Shown here piece by piece: positions 34,203-42,173 of a stretch of 64,000 nucleotides of DNA; within the stretch, counting starts at the first letter, position 1; each line of letters opens with the position of its first letter. The stretch lies in NCBI GenBank assembly GCA_964398655.1, contig CAYNNG010000006.1, positions 1-64,000 on the forward strand. The letters are read 5' to 3'. Both the position numbers and the translations under genes were made by a program. The notes under the pieces are model-generated. The model was not told the DNA's origin. It made no database searches and saw nothing but the letters and a program-made list of their open reading frames with translations. This DNA is from SFFI01 sp964398655 (GTDB taxonomy: Bacteria; Bacillota; Clostridia; Saccharofermentanales; DTU023).

Positions 34203-34531
34203 TCATCGACTAGCTTTGGGCCGAATATCTACTTTATCGCCCAGGTCAAAGCCTGGCTCGCTCCCTAGAGTGGTGACTCTGACCTTGTCGCCCTTCCAGG
34301 CCACTGTATAGGCAGTTGTTGACCCGAGGAAGCTTTTTCCGAGGACTTCGCCCTGGGAGCCCGGCAGGATTTCCAGGTCTTCACTGCGCGGGTATTGGGT
34401 CCGGGTTCGCCGCCGCCTTGGGCATACTGGGTCGTATTGGCATCAATCTTTTCCCACAGGTCCCAGCCTTTCTCTTCGCCTAAGGCATGTAAAGTATTTC
34501 CACTAATTGTGGGGCGCAATGCAGGGTCCAC
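34203..34531 (-). pseudogene. remnant of an ABC importer ATPase (C-terminal TOBE region)
   Basis: The minus strand shows SEDLEILPGSQGEVLGKSF, then YTVAWKGDKVRVTT and GDKVDIRPKASR before a stop at 34203, the pattern of the TOBE domain that ends PotA/FbpC-type ATPases. The region just upstream (ISGNTLHALGEEKGWDLWEK) is in another frame. No Walker motifs remain. It is a decayed 3' end of about 100 codons. Confidence 0.55.
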
Positions 34532-34585
34532 TAGTTATGAACCGAAGTGGATAATGCAGGGTCCACTAGTTATTGAACGAAGTGG
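34518..34585 (+). repeat. 33-bp direct repeat at the end of the PHP gene
   Basis: AATGCAGGGTCCACTAGTTA plus 13 bases occurs at 34518-34550 and 34553-34585 with two or three differences (period 35). The second copy contains the last codons and stop of the PHP gene, so the 3' end of that gene was duplicated. Confidence 0.75.
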
Positions 34586-35223
34586 GTTGTGCTTCTAATA
34601 TGGGGTTCGAAAATTACATAACCCGCGCTAGTATATACAGCAGGCTTTGCAAGTTTTTGCTTGAGTACGGATACTAATTCTTCCGTGGTGAAAGCATCTT
34701 CCTCTAAATAGGTGGCGAACTTGCCTACCCGGTCCAAGACATGGGAATCGCTGGAACCAATGGGTACTAGGTCCAGCTCTCGGCAATACTTATAGGCCAG
34801 CAGGTTGGCCGCGTCTGAGGTAGACCCGTTGAGGACCTCAATGCCCGTGAGATCCTTTACCGTGGCGAGATGGTGCTCCAGGCCCCGGTTATTATTGCGG
34901 AAGGGGTGGGCCGCAATAGTTACACCTCCCTCGGCATAAACATAGTCAATAAACTCTTGGGCGGGAATTCTTTCCTTGGGGAAGTCTGTGATTCCGAAGG
35001 CCACGATGTCCCCTTGCAGGGAGTAGTACTCCACGCCAACATAGATGGGAAAATTGACTTTTTCAGAGTATTCCTGCGCAAAATCTACCAGGCCCATACT
35101 ATCGTGATCGGTGATGGCGATGGCATCCAGACCTCTTTGCTTAGCTTGGACGACCATATCTTCCAAGCGTTGCTTGCTGTCGGGTGAGTATCGCATTTCA
35201 TGCATATGTAAATCTACGAACAT
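34570..35223 (-). CDS. PHP domain phosphoesterase
   Basis: Predicted metal-dependent phosphoesterase of the PHP superfamily, 217 residues, cytosolic. Metal motifs in order: DLHMH at 4-8, TDHDSMG, an AAHPFR motif mid-protein, and SSDSH near the end. It lacks polymerase or ribonuclease add-ons. ATG 35223 is preferred (GGAG 6 bp upstream) over the ORF start at 35259. Substrate unknown; such stand-alone PHP proteins include nucleotide and sugar phosphatases. Confidence 0.85.
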   Translation of the reverse strand: MFVDLHMHEMRYSPDSKQRLEDMVVQAKQRGLDAIAITDHDSMGLVDFAQEYSEKVNFPIYVGVEYYSLQGDIVAFGITDFPKERIPAQEFIDYVYAEGGVTIAAHPFRNNNRGLEHHLATVKDLTGIEVLNGSTSDAANLLAYKYCRELDLVPIGSSDSHVLDRVGKFATYLEEDAFTTEELVSVLKQKLAKPAVYTSAGYVIFEPHIRSTTHFVQ

Positions 35224-35445
35224 GGCTGCTCCAGAAGTAAATATTAGCCTTGAGGCCACGCTTGATCGTAGCGTTTGCGGCTTAAGCCTGTCAATTAAAC
35301 AGCCTGACTTATCAATTAATTTTTATGTTGTATGTGTTATTTAAAGTAGTCTGATTCGAATTTGTACTTGTTTTGGCTTCTAAGTATTAAATCATGAGAA
35401 GGGATAAATTGCATTATGTTTCCTGGAATGATCAATTACAATCTT

Positions 35446-35486
35446 ATCTTTCTTAGTCAAAAAAGTTACTTTTGACTAGGAAAGAT
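35446..35486. promoter_or_regulatory. 17-bp inverted repeat upstream of the ABC exporter locus
   Basis: ATCTTTCTTAGTCAAAA (35446-35462) and TTTTGACTAGGAAAGAT (35470-35486) pair with one mismatch over a 7-base loop, 49 bp before the first exporter ORF. No T-tract follows, which favours an operator (for example for a regulator of the exporter) over a terminator. Confidence 0.5.
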
Positions 35487-35534
35487 TACTAAAACACAAA
35501 AGTTAGGATCATAAGTTTATGGGGGTCAAGAACC

Positions 35535-36379
35535 ATGCTATTTAACCGCTTAGCATTAGGAAAAATATTTGATAAGAGGTTTTTTGGCTTGGCCTTGGCC
35601 CATATTTTATTATCGCTCGCCTATACTATCTATTCCTATGCTTTGATCACATTTGTGAAGTTTCAGTTAAAGCTATCAAAGGGCCATATTTGGCATAATT
35701 TGGTGGAATACCTGTGTGTAGACCTAGGGATGTCCGAGATTGCTTTCAACATACATTATTTGTATCAGTTTCTTTTGCCTATCTTTACGGGATTTGTGGC
35801 TGTTGAGTTCTTGCGCTATAAACGTCAACTTATGGTGAACATGGCCTCGCGTAGCTCCTGCAAACTGACTTTACACAGACAGCTAGCCTGGTATATCGCC
35901 ATTAAGTATGCTTTGGCTATCTTCCTATCCTATCTCATTATGTATCTCCTGATGGCGCTGTTTATGCAACCCGGTTCTCCGGATAATATACCGCCACAAT
36001 TTTTATTAGATCTTGTCTCTATGGATTTTGTCCGCAATCAATATCCCCTTTATCTGATCATGCGAGATATATTTACTTATCTCTTTGTTCCACTAGGATT
36101 TTTTTACCAAGCGGCTAATCTCGCCTTATGGGCAAAAAATCAAGTGGAAGGATTTCTTTTTCCTGTCTTTTAGTTGATGGGCGGTACTCTTGTTTCCCAG
36201 TATTTGTTGGGGGCTTTACCCCTCCCCGGTTGGAAGACATATTTTTACTATTTGGGACCGCTTATTGTCATAGCACCAGATGCCATTCCACACTATACGT
36301 CTACATTTAGGCATCAATCTTTTTAGGTCTGCCAGTGGGTCAGTCAATTTTTTTCAAAATCGCATACAATATTATTTAG
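35535..36379 (+). pseudogene. ABC-2-type permease 1, broken
   Basis: The first frame gives 212 residues with four helices (GLALAHILLSLAYTIYSYAL; YAIAIFLSYLIMYLL-like; DIFTYLFVPLGFFYQAANL) and ends at TAG 36171-36173. The same frame continues past the stop as LMGGTLVSQYLLGALPLPG and YFYYLGPLIVIAPDAIPHY to a second TAG (36324); a -1 shift in the T run there yields LGLPVGQSIFFKIAYNII. So the original gene was about 280 residues and carries one nonsense codon and one indel. No homologue can be named; membrane topology and the ATPase downstream support an exporter subunit. Confidence 0.65.
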
Positions 36380-37227
36380 TTTTAGCATTTTCTGCCTATA
36401 TTTTTCGCGGACAACTTGCCTCCCAATGGATACAGATTCGTTGCAACAACTTAAATCGCATATTTCTTCTGTATATCTCTCAATATTTCCACTTATATGC
36501 TATGCAGCTAAGTGTAGTGTTCTTAGGAACAGCTGCTTTCACTTGGGTCTTTCGGTTGCATTTGGCCTTTGGGGGCTTGCTCATCTATTTTTTCTCGATG
36601 CATGCTCTTTGCCTTTTAATCTAAGTGTATTATTGCGTGTCGCTGCAAGGTGGGCATAGCAATGTGGCACTTGTAGGTCTAGCTTTAGCCATCATCATGT
36701 TTTATCTTTTGCCGTGCGCGGGTTGGAATATTTGGGTCGCCCCTTATTCCTTAAGCCGGAACGGTGGACTGAACTTCTGTTTACATTTGGCGATGACCTA
36801 TGTTGGTCACTTAATAGGTATTTATATTTGGCATCTTTGGCAGCATGGCCGATTTAAAAGGCAGGCCAGAAAAAGTTCTGATCCTCAGCGTACTGCGAGA
36901 GGCGGTATATATTTCCGAGGCGATCTTGCGAGTAGGCTTCGCTATACCGGCTGCCTAGGCCTGTATTTTTTATTTATTGCCCTGAGCAGTGCAAGTTCGG
37001 AGCTATCGAGTTTAAGTAGGGCACAGCTTTATTGTTCTCAAGCGTTTTTCAGCACGGATTTTATGCAGGTCACGGCTGGAAGCTCTGTAAGTTACTGGGA
37101 TTGCTTAAAATTTTTCCTTTTTCTTTTATATTTTTTTGGCCAGTTTGGGCCGCAGCTTCTGAGTTTTCAGCTACTGCCAGCCTCATTTTTAGCCGCTTTA
37201 GGCGTTGGCATCAAGGTTTTGTCATGA
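36280..37227 (+). pseudogene. ABC-2-type permease 2, broken
   Basis: One frame runs from about 36340 to 37227 but is cut by TAA at 36622-36624 (HALCLLI, stop, VYYCVSLQGGHSN). It codes for a hydrophobic protein: YYLVLAFSAYIFRGQLASQW, VVFLGTAAFTWVF, a helix VALVGLALAIIMFYLLPC and GCLGLYFLFIALSSA. Its 5' end overlaps the tail of permease 1 in another frame, so the true start is uncertain. It ends in TGA overlapping the ATG of the next gene. Confidence 0.6.
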
Positions 37228-37634
37228 TGGTGCGTTTCAGCCTGGTTTGGGCAGCTAAAGCCCTGGGGCGCACCCTACTTGCCTTTTCTCTAGTGTATGG
37301 AGGTATGCATGTTTTCGCGCCTGCTGGCGAAAGTCTAGCGCTTCTGCTCGTCTCTGTACCGAATCTATTGCTGTTTTTGCTCAAGCTTTCCATCTGGGCT
37401 TTTAACTTTGCTGTCTACCTTTCTTTAGCGAATTTGGTCCATGAAGATAACCGCCATCTGCTCTATATCAGCCTGATATTAGGTTTGCTCGTACTTATGC
37501 AGAAATTGTACCCGCTCTTTCCAGGTTTAGGCCTAAGCTTCAACTATAATCGGCAACTGATATCTCTCTTGCTTGCCCTCCTAGGCACGTGCCTTGCTAG
37601 CCTTGGAGCTTGCCTTCAGCTTAAGAAAATTTGA
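37224..37634 (+). CDS. small integral membrane protein of the ABC exporter locus
   Basis: Starts at ATG 37224, overlapping the previous stop as ATGA, which suggests translational coupling; alternatively it is the frameshifted C-terminus of permease 2 (one T missing from the T4 run at 37217-37220 would fuse them). It has 136 residues and three to four helices (FSLVWAAKALGRTLLAFSLV, LLLVSVPNLLLFLLKLSIW, LISLLLALLGTCLASLGACL). It is not recognised as a family. Confidence 0.55.
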   Translation: MMVRFSLVWAAKALGRTLLAFSLVYGGMHVFAPAGESLALLLVSVPNLLLFLLKLSIWAFNFAVYLSLANLVHEDNRHLLYISLILGLLVLMQKLYPLFPGLGLSFNYNRQLISLLLALLGTCLASLGACLQLKKI

Positions 37635-37696
37635 ACATACATGGACATACATTGAGAAAATGGTTGAAAAATTAAAGGTGTTGAAGGAGCTTGTAT

Positions 37697-38317
37697 ATGA
37701 TTCAGCTAAACCATGTCACAAAAAGCTTTAAACAGGTGACCATCTTATCGGATGTGAATTACACTTTTGAGGAGGGTGAAAGTTATTGTCTGGTGGGGCC
37801 TAATGGGAGTGGCAAGAGTGTCTTTTTGCAGCTTATTACAGGTCTCTCTCAACCAGACAAGGGCAAAATTATCGTCGATGATCAGGTATTGGGTGAAGAT
37901 TTTGACTTCCTTCCCGATGCGGGCATTAGTATTAACCAACCGGAATTTATGCAAAACTGGACCGGGTGGGAAAACTTAGTTTTCCTGGCTTCCCTGAGAA
38001 AGAGAGTTCAAGCCCCAGAAATCAGAGCCTGGGTCAGCCGCTTTCGCATGGAGGAAGATATCGACCGTGTTTACCGTGTTTACTCCCAGGGTATGCGGCA
38101 GAAACTGCGCCTTATCCAGGCCTTCATGGAGAACCCCCGTTATTTAATATTAGATGAACCTTTTAATGCTTTAGATAAAAAAGCGATAGACATCCTCCTG
38201 ACCTGTTTGGCAGATTTTTCTAGCCCGGAAAATACCTTAATCATGACCTGCCATACCCAAGATTTGCTAGAGCAGACGGCCTGTAAAATAGTAGAGATGG
38301 AGGAACTCACAAGCTAA
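37697..38317 (+). CDS. ABC transporter ATP-binding protein
   Basis: ATPase subunit of an exporter, 206 residues, on the short side. Walker A GPNGSGKS at 34-41, signature YSQGM at 129-133 (LSGGQ-like with Gly132), Walker B YLILDEP at 149-155, switch His in MTCHTQDLL. ATG 37697 follows AAGGAG; the TTG at 37691 is less likely. The gene is intact though two of the membrane genes before it are broken, so its partner may have been lost or replaced. Confidence 0.9.
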   Translation: MIQLNHVTKSFKQVTILSDVNYTFEEGESYCLVGPNGSGKSVFLQLITGLSQPDKGKIIVDDQVLGEDFDFLPDAGISINQPEFMQNWTGWENLVFLASLRKRVQAPEIRAWVSRFRMEEDIDRVYRVYSQGMRQKLRLIQAFMENPRYLILDEPFNALDKKAIDILLTCLADFSSPENTLIMTCHTQDLLEQTACKIVEMEELTS

Positions 38318-38351
38318 ATCAAATATAGAAAAAAGCGCAAAATAAAAAGCC

Positions 38352-38380
38352 TTGCATTTCTCGGATTTCTCTGCTACTAT
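38352..38380 (+). promoter_or_regulatory. promoter of the tRNA-Asp/tRNA-Phe pair
   Basis: -35 TTGCAT at 38352-38357, 17-bp spacer, -10 TACTAT at 38375-38380, 24 bp before tRNA-Asp. The tRNA-Val promoter uses the same -10. Confidence 0.75.
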
Positions 38381-38404
38381 ACACAAGCGTTTCAAAACGC
38401 ACCT

Positions 38405-38482
38405 GGCGCAGTAGTTCAGTTGGTTTAGAATGCCAGCCTGTCACGCTGGAGGTCGTGGGTTCGAGCCCCATCTGCGTCGCCA
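38405..38482 (+). tRNA. tRNA-Asp(GTC)
   Basis: Cloverleaf with acceptor GGCGCAG/CTGCGTC, anticodon stem CCAGC..GCTGG around loop CTGTCAC (anticodon GTC), T arm GTGGGTTCGAGCCCCAT, encoded CCA. The D loop holds one extra T compared with usual Asp tRNAs. Confidence 0.93.
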
Positions 38483-38483
38483 T

Positions 38484-38514
38484 CTACCGGCCCTTTATGG
38501 GCCGGTAGGCTTTT
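38484..38514 (+). terminator. hairpin between tRNA-Asp and tRNA-Phe
   Basis: CTACCGGCCC (38484-38493) pairs with GGGCCGGTAG (38499-38508), then GCTTTT. It may partly terminate or mark the processing site; no separate promoter is seen for tRNA-Phe. Confidence 0.55.
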
Positions 38515-38516
38515 AA

Positions 38517-38592
38517 GCCCAGATAGCTCAGTAGGTAGAGCAGGGGACTGAAAATCCCCGTGTCGTTGGTTCGATTCCGACTCTGGGCACCA
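38517..38592 (+). tRNA. tRNA-Phe(GAA)
   Basis: Acceptor GCCCAGA/TCTGGGC, D arm GCTCAGTAGGTAGAGC, anticodon loop CTGAAAA (GAA), T arm TTGGTTCGATTCCGA, encoded CCA. Confidence 0.95.
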
Positions 38593-38596
38593 AAAG

Positions 38597-38634
38597 AGGA
38601 CGTCCGCATACATCCATGCGACGTCCTTTTTTGA
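38597..38634 (+). terminator. terminator of the tRNA pair
   Basis: AGGACGTC followed by CGCAT pairs with ATGCG and ACGTCCT, ending in six T (38597-38634). Confidence 0.85.
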
Positions 38635-38788
38635 TGGTCTGCGTAACAAATTAGACCGCTTTAAGAACCGAACAGCAAGGAGGCAGCCTCAATTATGTCT
38701 CACGGTTTTGTCCCTACAGATAGGTAATATTTTGTGTCTTTGTGATGGGCATAGAGTTTTCCCCTTGCGTCTGTAGAGCGCTACGCTT

Positions 38789-38850
38789 TTCCGCATTGAA
38801 TTGACTTGATAGTTCCAATTCTCCGCATTGAATTGACTCGGTAGTTCCAA
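38789..38850 (+). repeat. 30-bp tandem repeat next to the 208-bp repeat
   Basis: TCCGCATTGAATTGACT plus 13 bases occurs at 38789-38818 and 38821-38850 with three differences (period 32). Its last 10 bases, TAGTTCCAAC-like, also open both 208-bp repeat copies. Confidence 0.7.
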
Positions 38851-39049
38851 CTTCCCGGAATTTCTTAAAAGTTTGCAGGTTTTGCAGGGTGAGCTTATCT
38901 TGTTGTGGTCGGTTGTGCATAACACTGGCTTGTAGAATGAATATTTGTATAGAAAAGCCTGCACAACTTGCATATTTGCAAAAAGGCTGAGGCGTTGTAG
39001 GAAGAGGCGGTCATCGCACCTGCAAAAGCTGCAGATTCCGAAGAAAATC
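38842..39049 (+). repeat. 208-bp direct repeat, left copy
   Basis: Aligns without gaps to 39935-40142. Best-conserved parts are GGAATTTCTTAAAAGTTTGC near the left end and the block AGGCTGAGGCGTTGTAGGAA to the right end. The left end also resembles the short intergenic motif (GAAATTTCTTACAAATTTGC). Confidence 0.8.
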
Positions 39050-39130
39050 CTGAGATATGAAATATATTAGCCCCCATTCGAACCCCTCGGCCACAAGTAC
39101 ACCAGCTCAAGCTATCTGCAAGAACCCCTA

Positions 39131-39168
39131 GCCCTGAAGTAGCCTCAAAATCTACGTCAGGGCTTTTT
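39131..39168 (+). terminator. orphan terminator before the ATPase remnant
   Basis: GCCCTGAAGTAG (39131-39142) pairs with CTACGTCAGGGC (39152-39163) with one mismatch, then TTTTT. There is no intact gene upstream on this strand, so it may have come with a lost gene. Confidence 0.7.
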
Positions 39169-39171
39169 CAT

Positions 39172-39934
39172 GCGTATATCCAGCGTCTTCATCTTAATTT
39201 TAGGTAAATTCCAGTCCAAGAGATTAAGCGGCTTGTAGACCTGAAAGATGATCCGGGCCAATATATCTTGACCGGTTCGCAAACTTTTTCTTTGATGCAA
39301 AATGTGAGTGAAAGCCTGGCAGGCAGGGTCTGAATCATGGAGCTCAAGCCGCTCTCGACTCGAGAAATCTTGGATAAGCGCAAAGATAAACCTTTTAAGC
39401 CTTCAAGCGACCTGCTTAACGCGAAAATACCTGACATCAGCTACAGCGAACTGTGGGAAATCATCCACCGGGGCTCTTTACCGGAATTGTACCGCAATCC
39501 TTCCTTGGACCCTGAAGCCTCCTATGTCTCTACCTATATTCAAAGAGATGTTAGACAAATAAGTGCTATAAAAGATTTAAATACCTTCAGCCGCTTCATC
39601 ACAGTTTTAGCTGCACGTACCAGTCAAGAACTTAATTACGCCCACATCGCCTTAGAGGTAGGGGTAGATCAAAAAAGGAGTAATTAATTACCATATTTAC
39701 TTTTACAGGGATAAGGATCAAAAAGAGATTGATATAATAATTGAAGATTACGGTGTTCTTTACCCTATCGAAATCAAACAAGCCGCGCTTCCTAATTTGA
39801 AAATGGCTAGGCACATGTCAGTATTGGACAAAGCTCAGGGCTATACTCTAGGCATAAAGGCCATTCTCGCTCAGGTGGATCGGTATTATTTACTGGATGA
39901 GCATACCCTGGTTTGTCCCATTAAGGATATTTGA
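39172..39934 (+). pseudogene. AAA+ ATPase with DUF4143 domain, broken
   Basis: Pieces in three frames make one protein of the DUF4143 ATPase family. First QEIKRLVDLKDDPGQYILTG and SLMQNVSESLAGRV (about 39210-39325), then the 116-codon frame from 39337 with LKPLSTREILDKR, WEIIHRGSLPELYRNP and YIQRDVRQI, then from about 39690 YFYRDKDQKEIDIIIED, PIEIKQAAL and a stop at 39934. The Walker A region and the rest of the N-terminus are missing. It lies between the two 208-bp repeats. Confidence 0.8.
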
Positions 39935-40142
39935 TAGTTCCAACTTTCCGGAATTTCTTAAAAGTTTGCAGGTTTTGCTGGGTTCAGTTGTCTCAGACAG
40001 CTATGCTATGCATAACATTGGTCTATTAAACGAATAATTGTAAACAAAACCTGCACAACCTGCATATTTGCAGGAAAGGCTGAGGCGTTGTAGGAAGAGG
40101 CGGTTATCGCACCTGCAAAAGCTGCAGATTCCGAAGAAAATC
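39935..40142 (+). repeat. 208-bp direct repeat, right copy
   Basis: Begins directly after the ATPase remnant's stop and ends in GCAGATTCCGAAGAAAATC like the left copy. Centre-to-centre distance is 1093 bp. No terminal inverted repeats or transposase are seen. Confidence 0.8.
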
Positions 40143-40185
40143 TCCAAGCATGGAGTAGGTGGCCTATTTTTTGCTCCACACCTAA

Positions 40186-40261
40186 GCGAATCTCGCTTGT
40201 TTGTAGTGCTCCTTGCCCCACCCCTTTGCGCATCTCGCTTGTTCGCCGTGCTCCTTGCCCC
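40186..40261 (+). repeat. 34-bp tandem repeat
   Basis: GCGAATCTCGCTTGTT then GTGCTCCTTGCCCC occurs at 40186-40219 and with few changes at 40228-40261 (period 42), about 90 bp before the Na/Pi transporter. Confidence 0.7.
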
Positions 40262-40349
40262 TATAATTTACATGTAAGTTTAGCTTGCATGCTTGTTTTG
40301 CTTTGCGATGAGCATGGATGCTAGTTAAGCTTTATGAGGAGCATAGTTG

Positions 40350-42173
40350 ATGGATATTTTTAACTTTATAACTTTGGCCGGCGGCGTGGCAGTTTTCCTC
40401 TATGGTATTCACATCATGGGGGAGGGGCTTCAGGCCACGGCCTCCGATAATTTGGAGCGCCTACTTTCCCGTTTAACCGGTACACTGCCTATGGCAGTGC
40501 TTTTGGGGGCAGCGGTCACGGCCATCATTCAATCTTCCTCGGCGACCACAGTTATGGTGGTTGGTCTGGTAAACTCCGGCATTATGAACTTGAACCAGGC
40601 GGTGGGCGTGATCATGGGGGCCAACATTGGTACGACGATCACGGCCTGGATCCTCAGCCTCACGGGCCTGCAGGGCGATTCCTTTATTCTCCGCCTGCTC
40701 AACCCCTCGGGCTTTGCCCCCATTCTTGCGGTCATTGGTGTAATTTTCATTCTGGCCTCAAAGCGCGACAAGCGGGTCAGCCTGGGTACCGTGTTTTTCG
40801 GCTTTGGCCTCCTCATGATGGGCATGGAGGTCATGTCCTCCTCGATTGAGCCCCTCCAGCATTCGCCCCAATTCCAACGCCTATTTGTCATGTTTGAGAA
40901 CCCCTTCCTGGGGGTCTTGGTTGGGGCGATTTTAACCGCGATTATTCAGTCTTCCTCGGCTTCTGTCGGTATTTTGCAGGCCCTGGCGGCTACCGGTCAG
41001 GTGACCTGGGCTTCCGCCATTCCCATTATCATGGGACAAAATATTGGTACCTGTATTACCGCCATCCTCTCGGCCATCGGGGCGAAGAAGAACGCCAAGC
41101 GGGCCGCGACGATCCACTTGCTCTTCAACGCCATCGGCAGCCTGTTCTTCATGTTGGTCTTCTACGCCATCCACCTGCTCCGGCCCTTTGCCTTCCTGCA
41201 AGACGCCGTCCCCATGGCGGGTATCGCCCTCTTCCATACCACCTTTAACGTGGTGGTTACCGCCATGCTCCTGCCCTTTCACAACCAGCTGGTTAAGCTT
41301 TCTATCCTCCTGGTCCATGACAACCACGAGGAAGAAGACCATGAGGATGACTTCCTCAAAGACGAGCGGGCTCAGCTGCTCAGCACCCTGGACCCTCGTT
41401 TCTTAGACACGCCGGGCTTTGCCTTAGGCCAAGCGACTAAGGCCATGAACGCCATGGCAGAGCTGACCTACGAGGGCTTCTCTATTGCCTGCAAAATGCT
41501 GCACAAGCCTACGGAGAAGCGCCTGGCCAAGGTCATCCGTCGGGAAAACCTCATCGATACCTTTGAAGACGAGCTGCAAACCTACCTCCTGCACTTGAGC
41601 CAGCGCCAGTTGGCGGATGATGACAGCATTAAACTTAATATCATGATGCATTCCATTAATGACTTCGAACGCATCTCCGACCACACCGTCCATATCGCGG
41701 AGTCTTACCTCAAGCAAGTCCATGCGGACTCTGCCTTTTCGCCCGAAGCTCAGGAAGAGCTGGATATATTCATTAAGGCGGTCCAGGAGGTCTTGCAGGT
41801 CACCATTGAGTTTTTCGAAAATCGCGATGAGGGTAGGGGAGAGGAGATTGAAGCCTTGGAAGAGGTGATCGACAACCTCAACCTGGAGCTCCATGACCGG
41901 CATATTCAAAGATTAAAAGCCAACGCCTGCACCGTGGAAATGGGCTTTGTCTTTTCCGATATCTTGACGGCCATGGAAAGAATCTCTGACCACTGCGCCA
42001 ACATCTCCTTCTATATTAATGATGTTCAAGATGGGTCTTACGACCGTCATGAGTACAAGATGCGGATTTCGCAAAACAGCGCGGAGTACCGGCGCTACTA
42101 CCAAAATTTCCAAAGCAAATATCAACTGCCAGAGCTAGCCACCCTGTCGCACCGAGGAGGACCGTATGAGTAA
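40350..42173 (+). CDS. Na/Pi cotransporter family protein with PhoU-like tail
   Basis: Membrane transporter of 607 residues. Two inverted NptA-type repeats carry the paired motif: AAVTAIIQSSSATTVMVVG near 53-71 and GAILTAIIQSSSASVGILQAL near 192-212. After about 320 a cytosolic PhoU-like helical domain contains MHSINDFERISDHTVHI and MERISDHCANI. ATG 40350 is chosen (GAGGAG 9 bp upstream). Its stop overlaps the next start by 8 bp, so it leads an operon with the reductase and dehydrogenase genes. Confidence 0.92.
   Translation: MDIFNFITLAGGVAVFLYGIHIMGEGLQATASDNLERLLSRLTGTLPMAVLLGAAVTAIIQSSSATTVMVVGLVNSGIMNLNQAVGVIMGANIGTTITAWILSLTGLQGDSFILRLLNPSGFAPILAVIGVIFILASKRDKRVSLGTVFFGFGLLMMGMEVMSSSIEPLQHSPQFQRLFVMFENPFLGVLVGAILTAIIQSSSASVGILQALAATGQVTWASAIPIIMGQNIGTCITAILSAIGAKKNAKRAATIHLLFNAIGSLFFMLVFYAIHLLRPFAFLQDAVPMAGIALFHTTFNVVVTAMLLPFHNQLVKLSILLVHDNHEEEDHEDDFLKDERAQLLSTLDPRFLDTPGFALGQATKAMNAMAELTYEGFSIACKMLHKPTEKRLAKVIRRENLIDTFEDELQTYLLHLSQRQLADDDSIKLNIMMHSINDFERISDHTVHIAESYLKQVHADSAFSPEAQEELDIFIKAVQEVLQVTIEFFENRDEGRGEEIEALEEVIDNLNLELHDRHIQRLKANACTVEMGFVFSDILTAMERISDHCANISFYINDVQDGSYDRHEYKMRISQNSAEYRRYYQNFQSKYQLPELATLSHRGGPYE

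Noticed and set aside
38425..38649. Minus-strand frame over the tRNA pair
   Set aside because: It is antisense to two well-formed tRNAs.
38689..39110. Small minus-strand frames in the 208-bp repeat
   Set aside because: They differ between the two repeat copies and have no start signals; the repeat looks non-coding.
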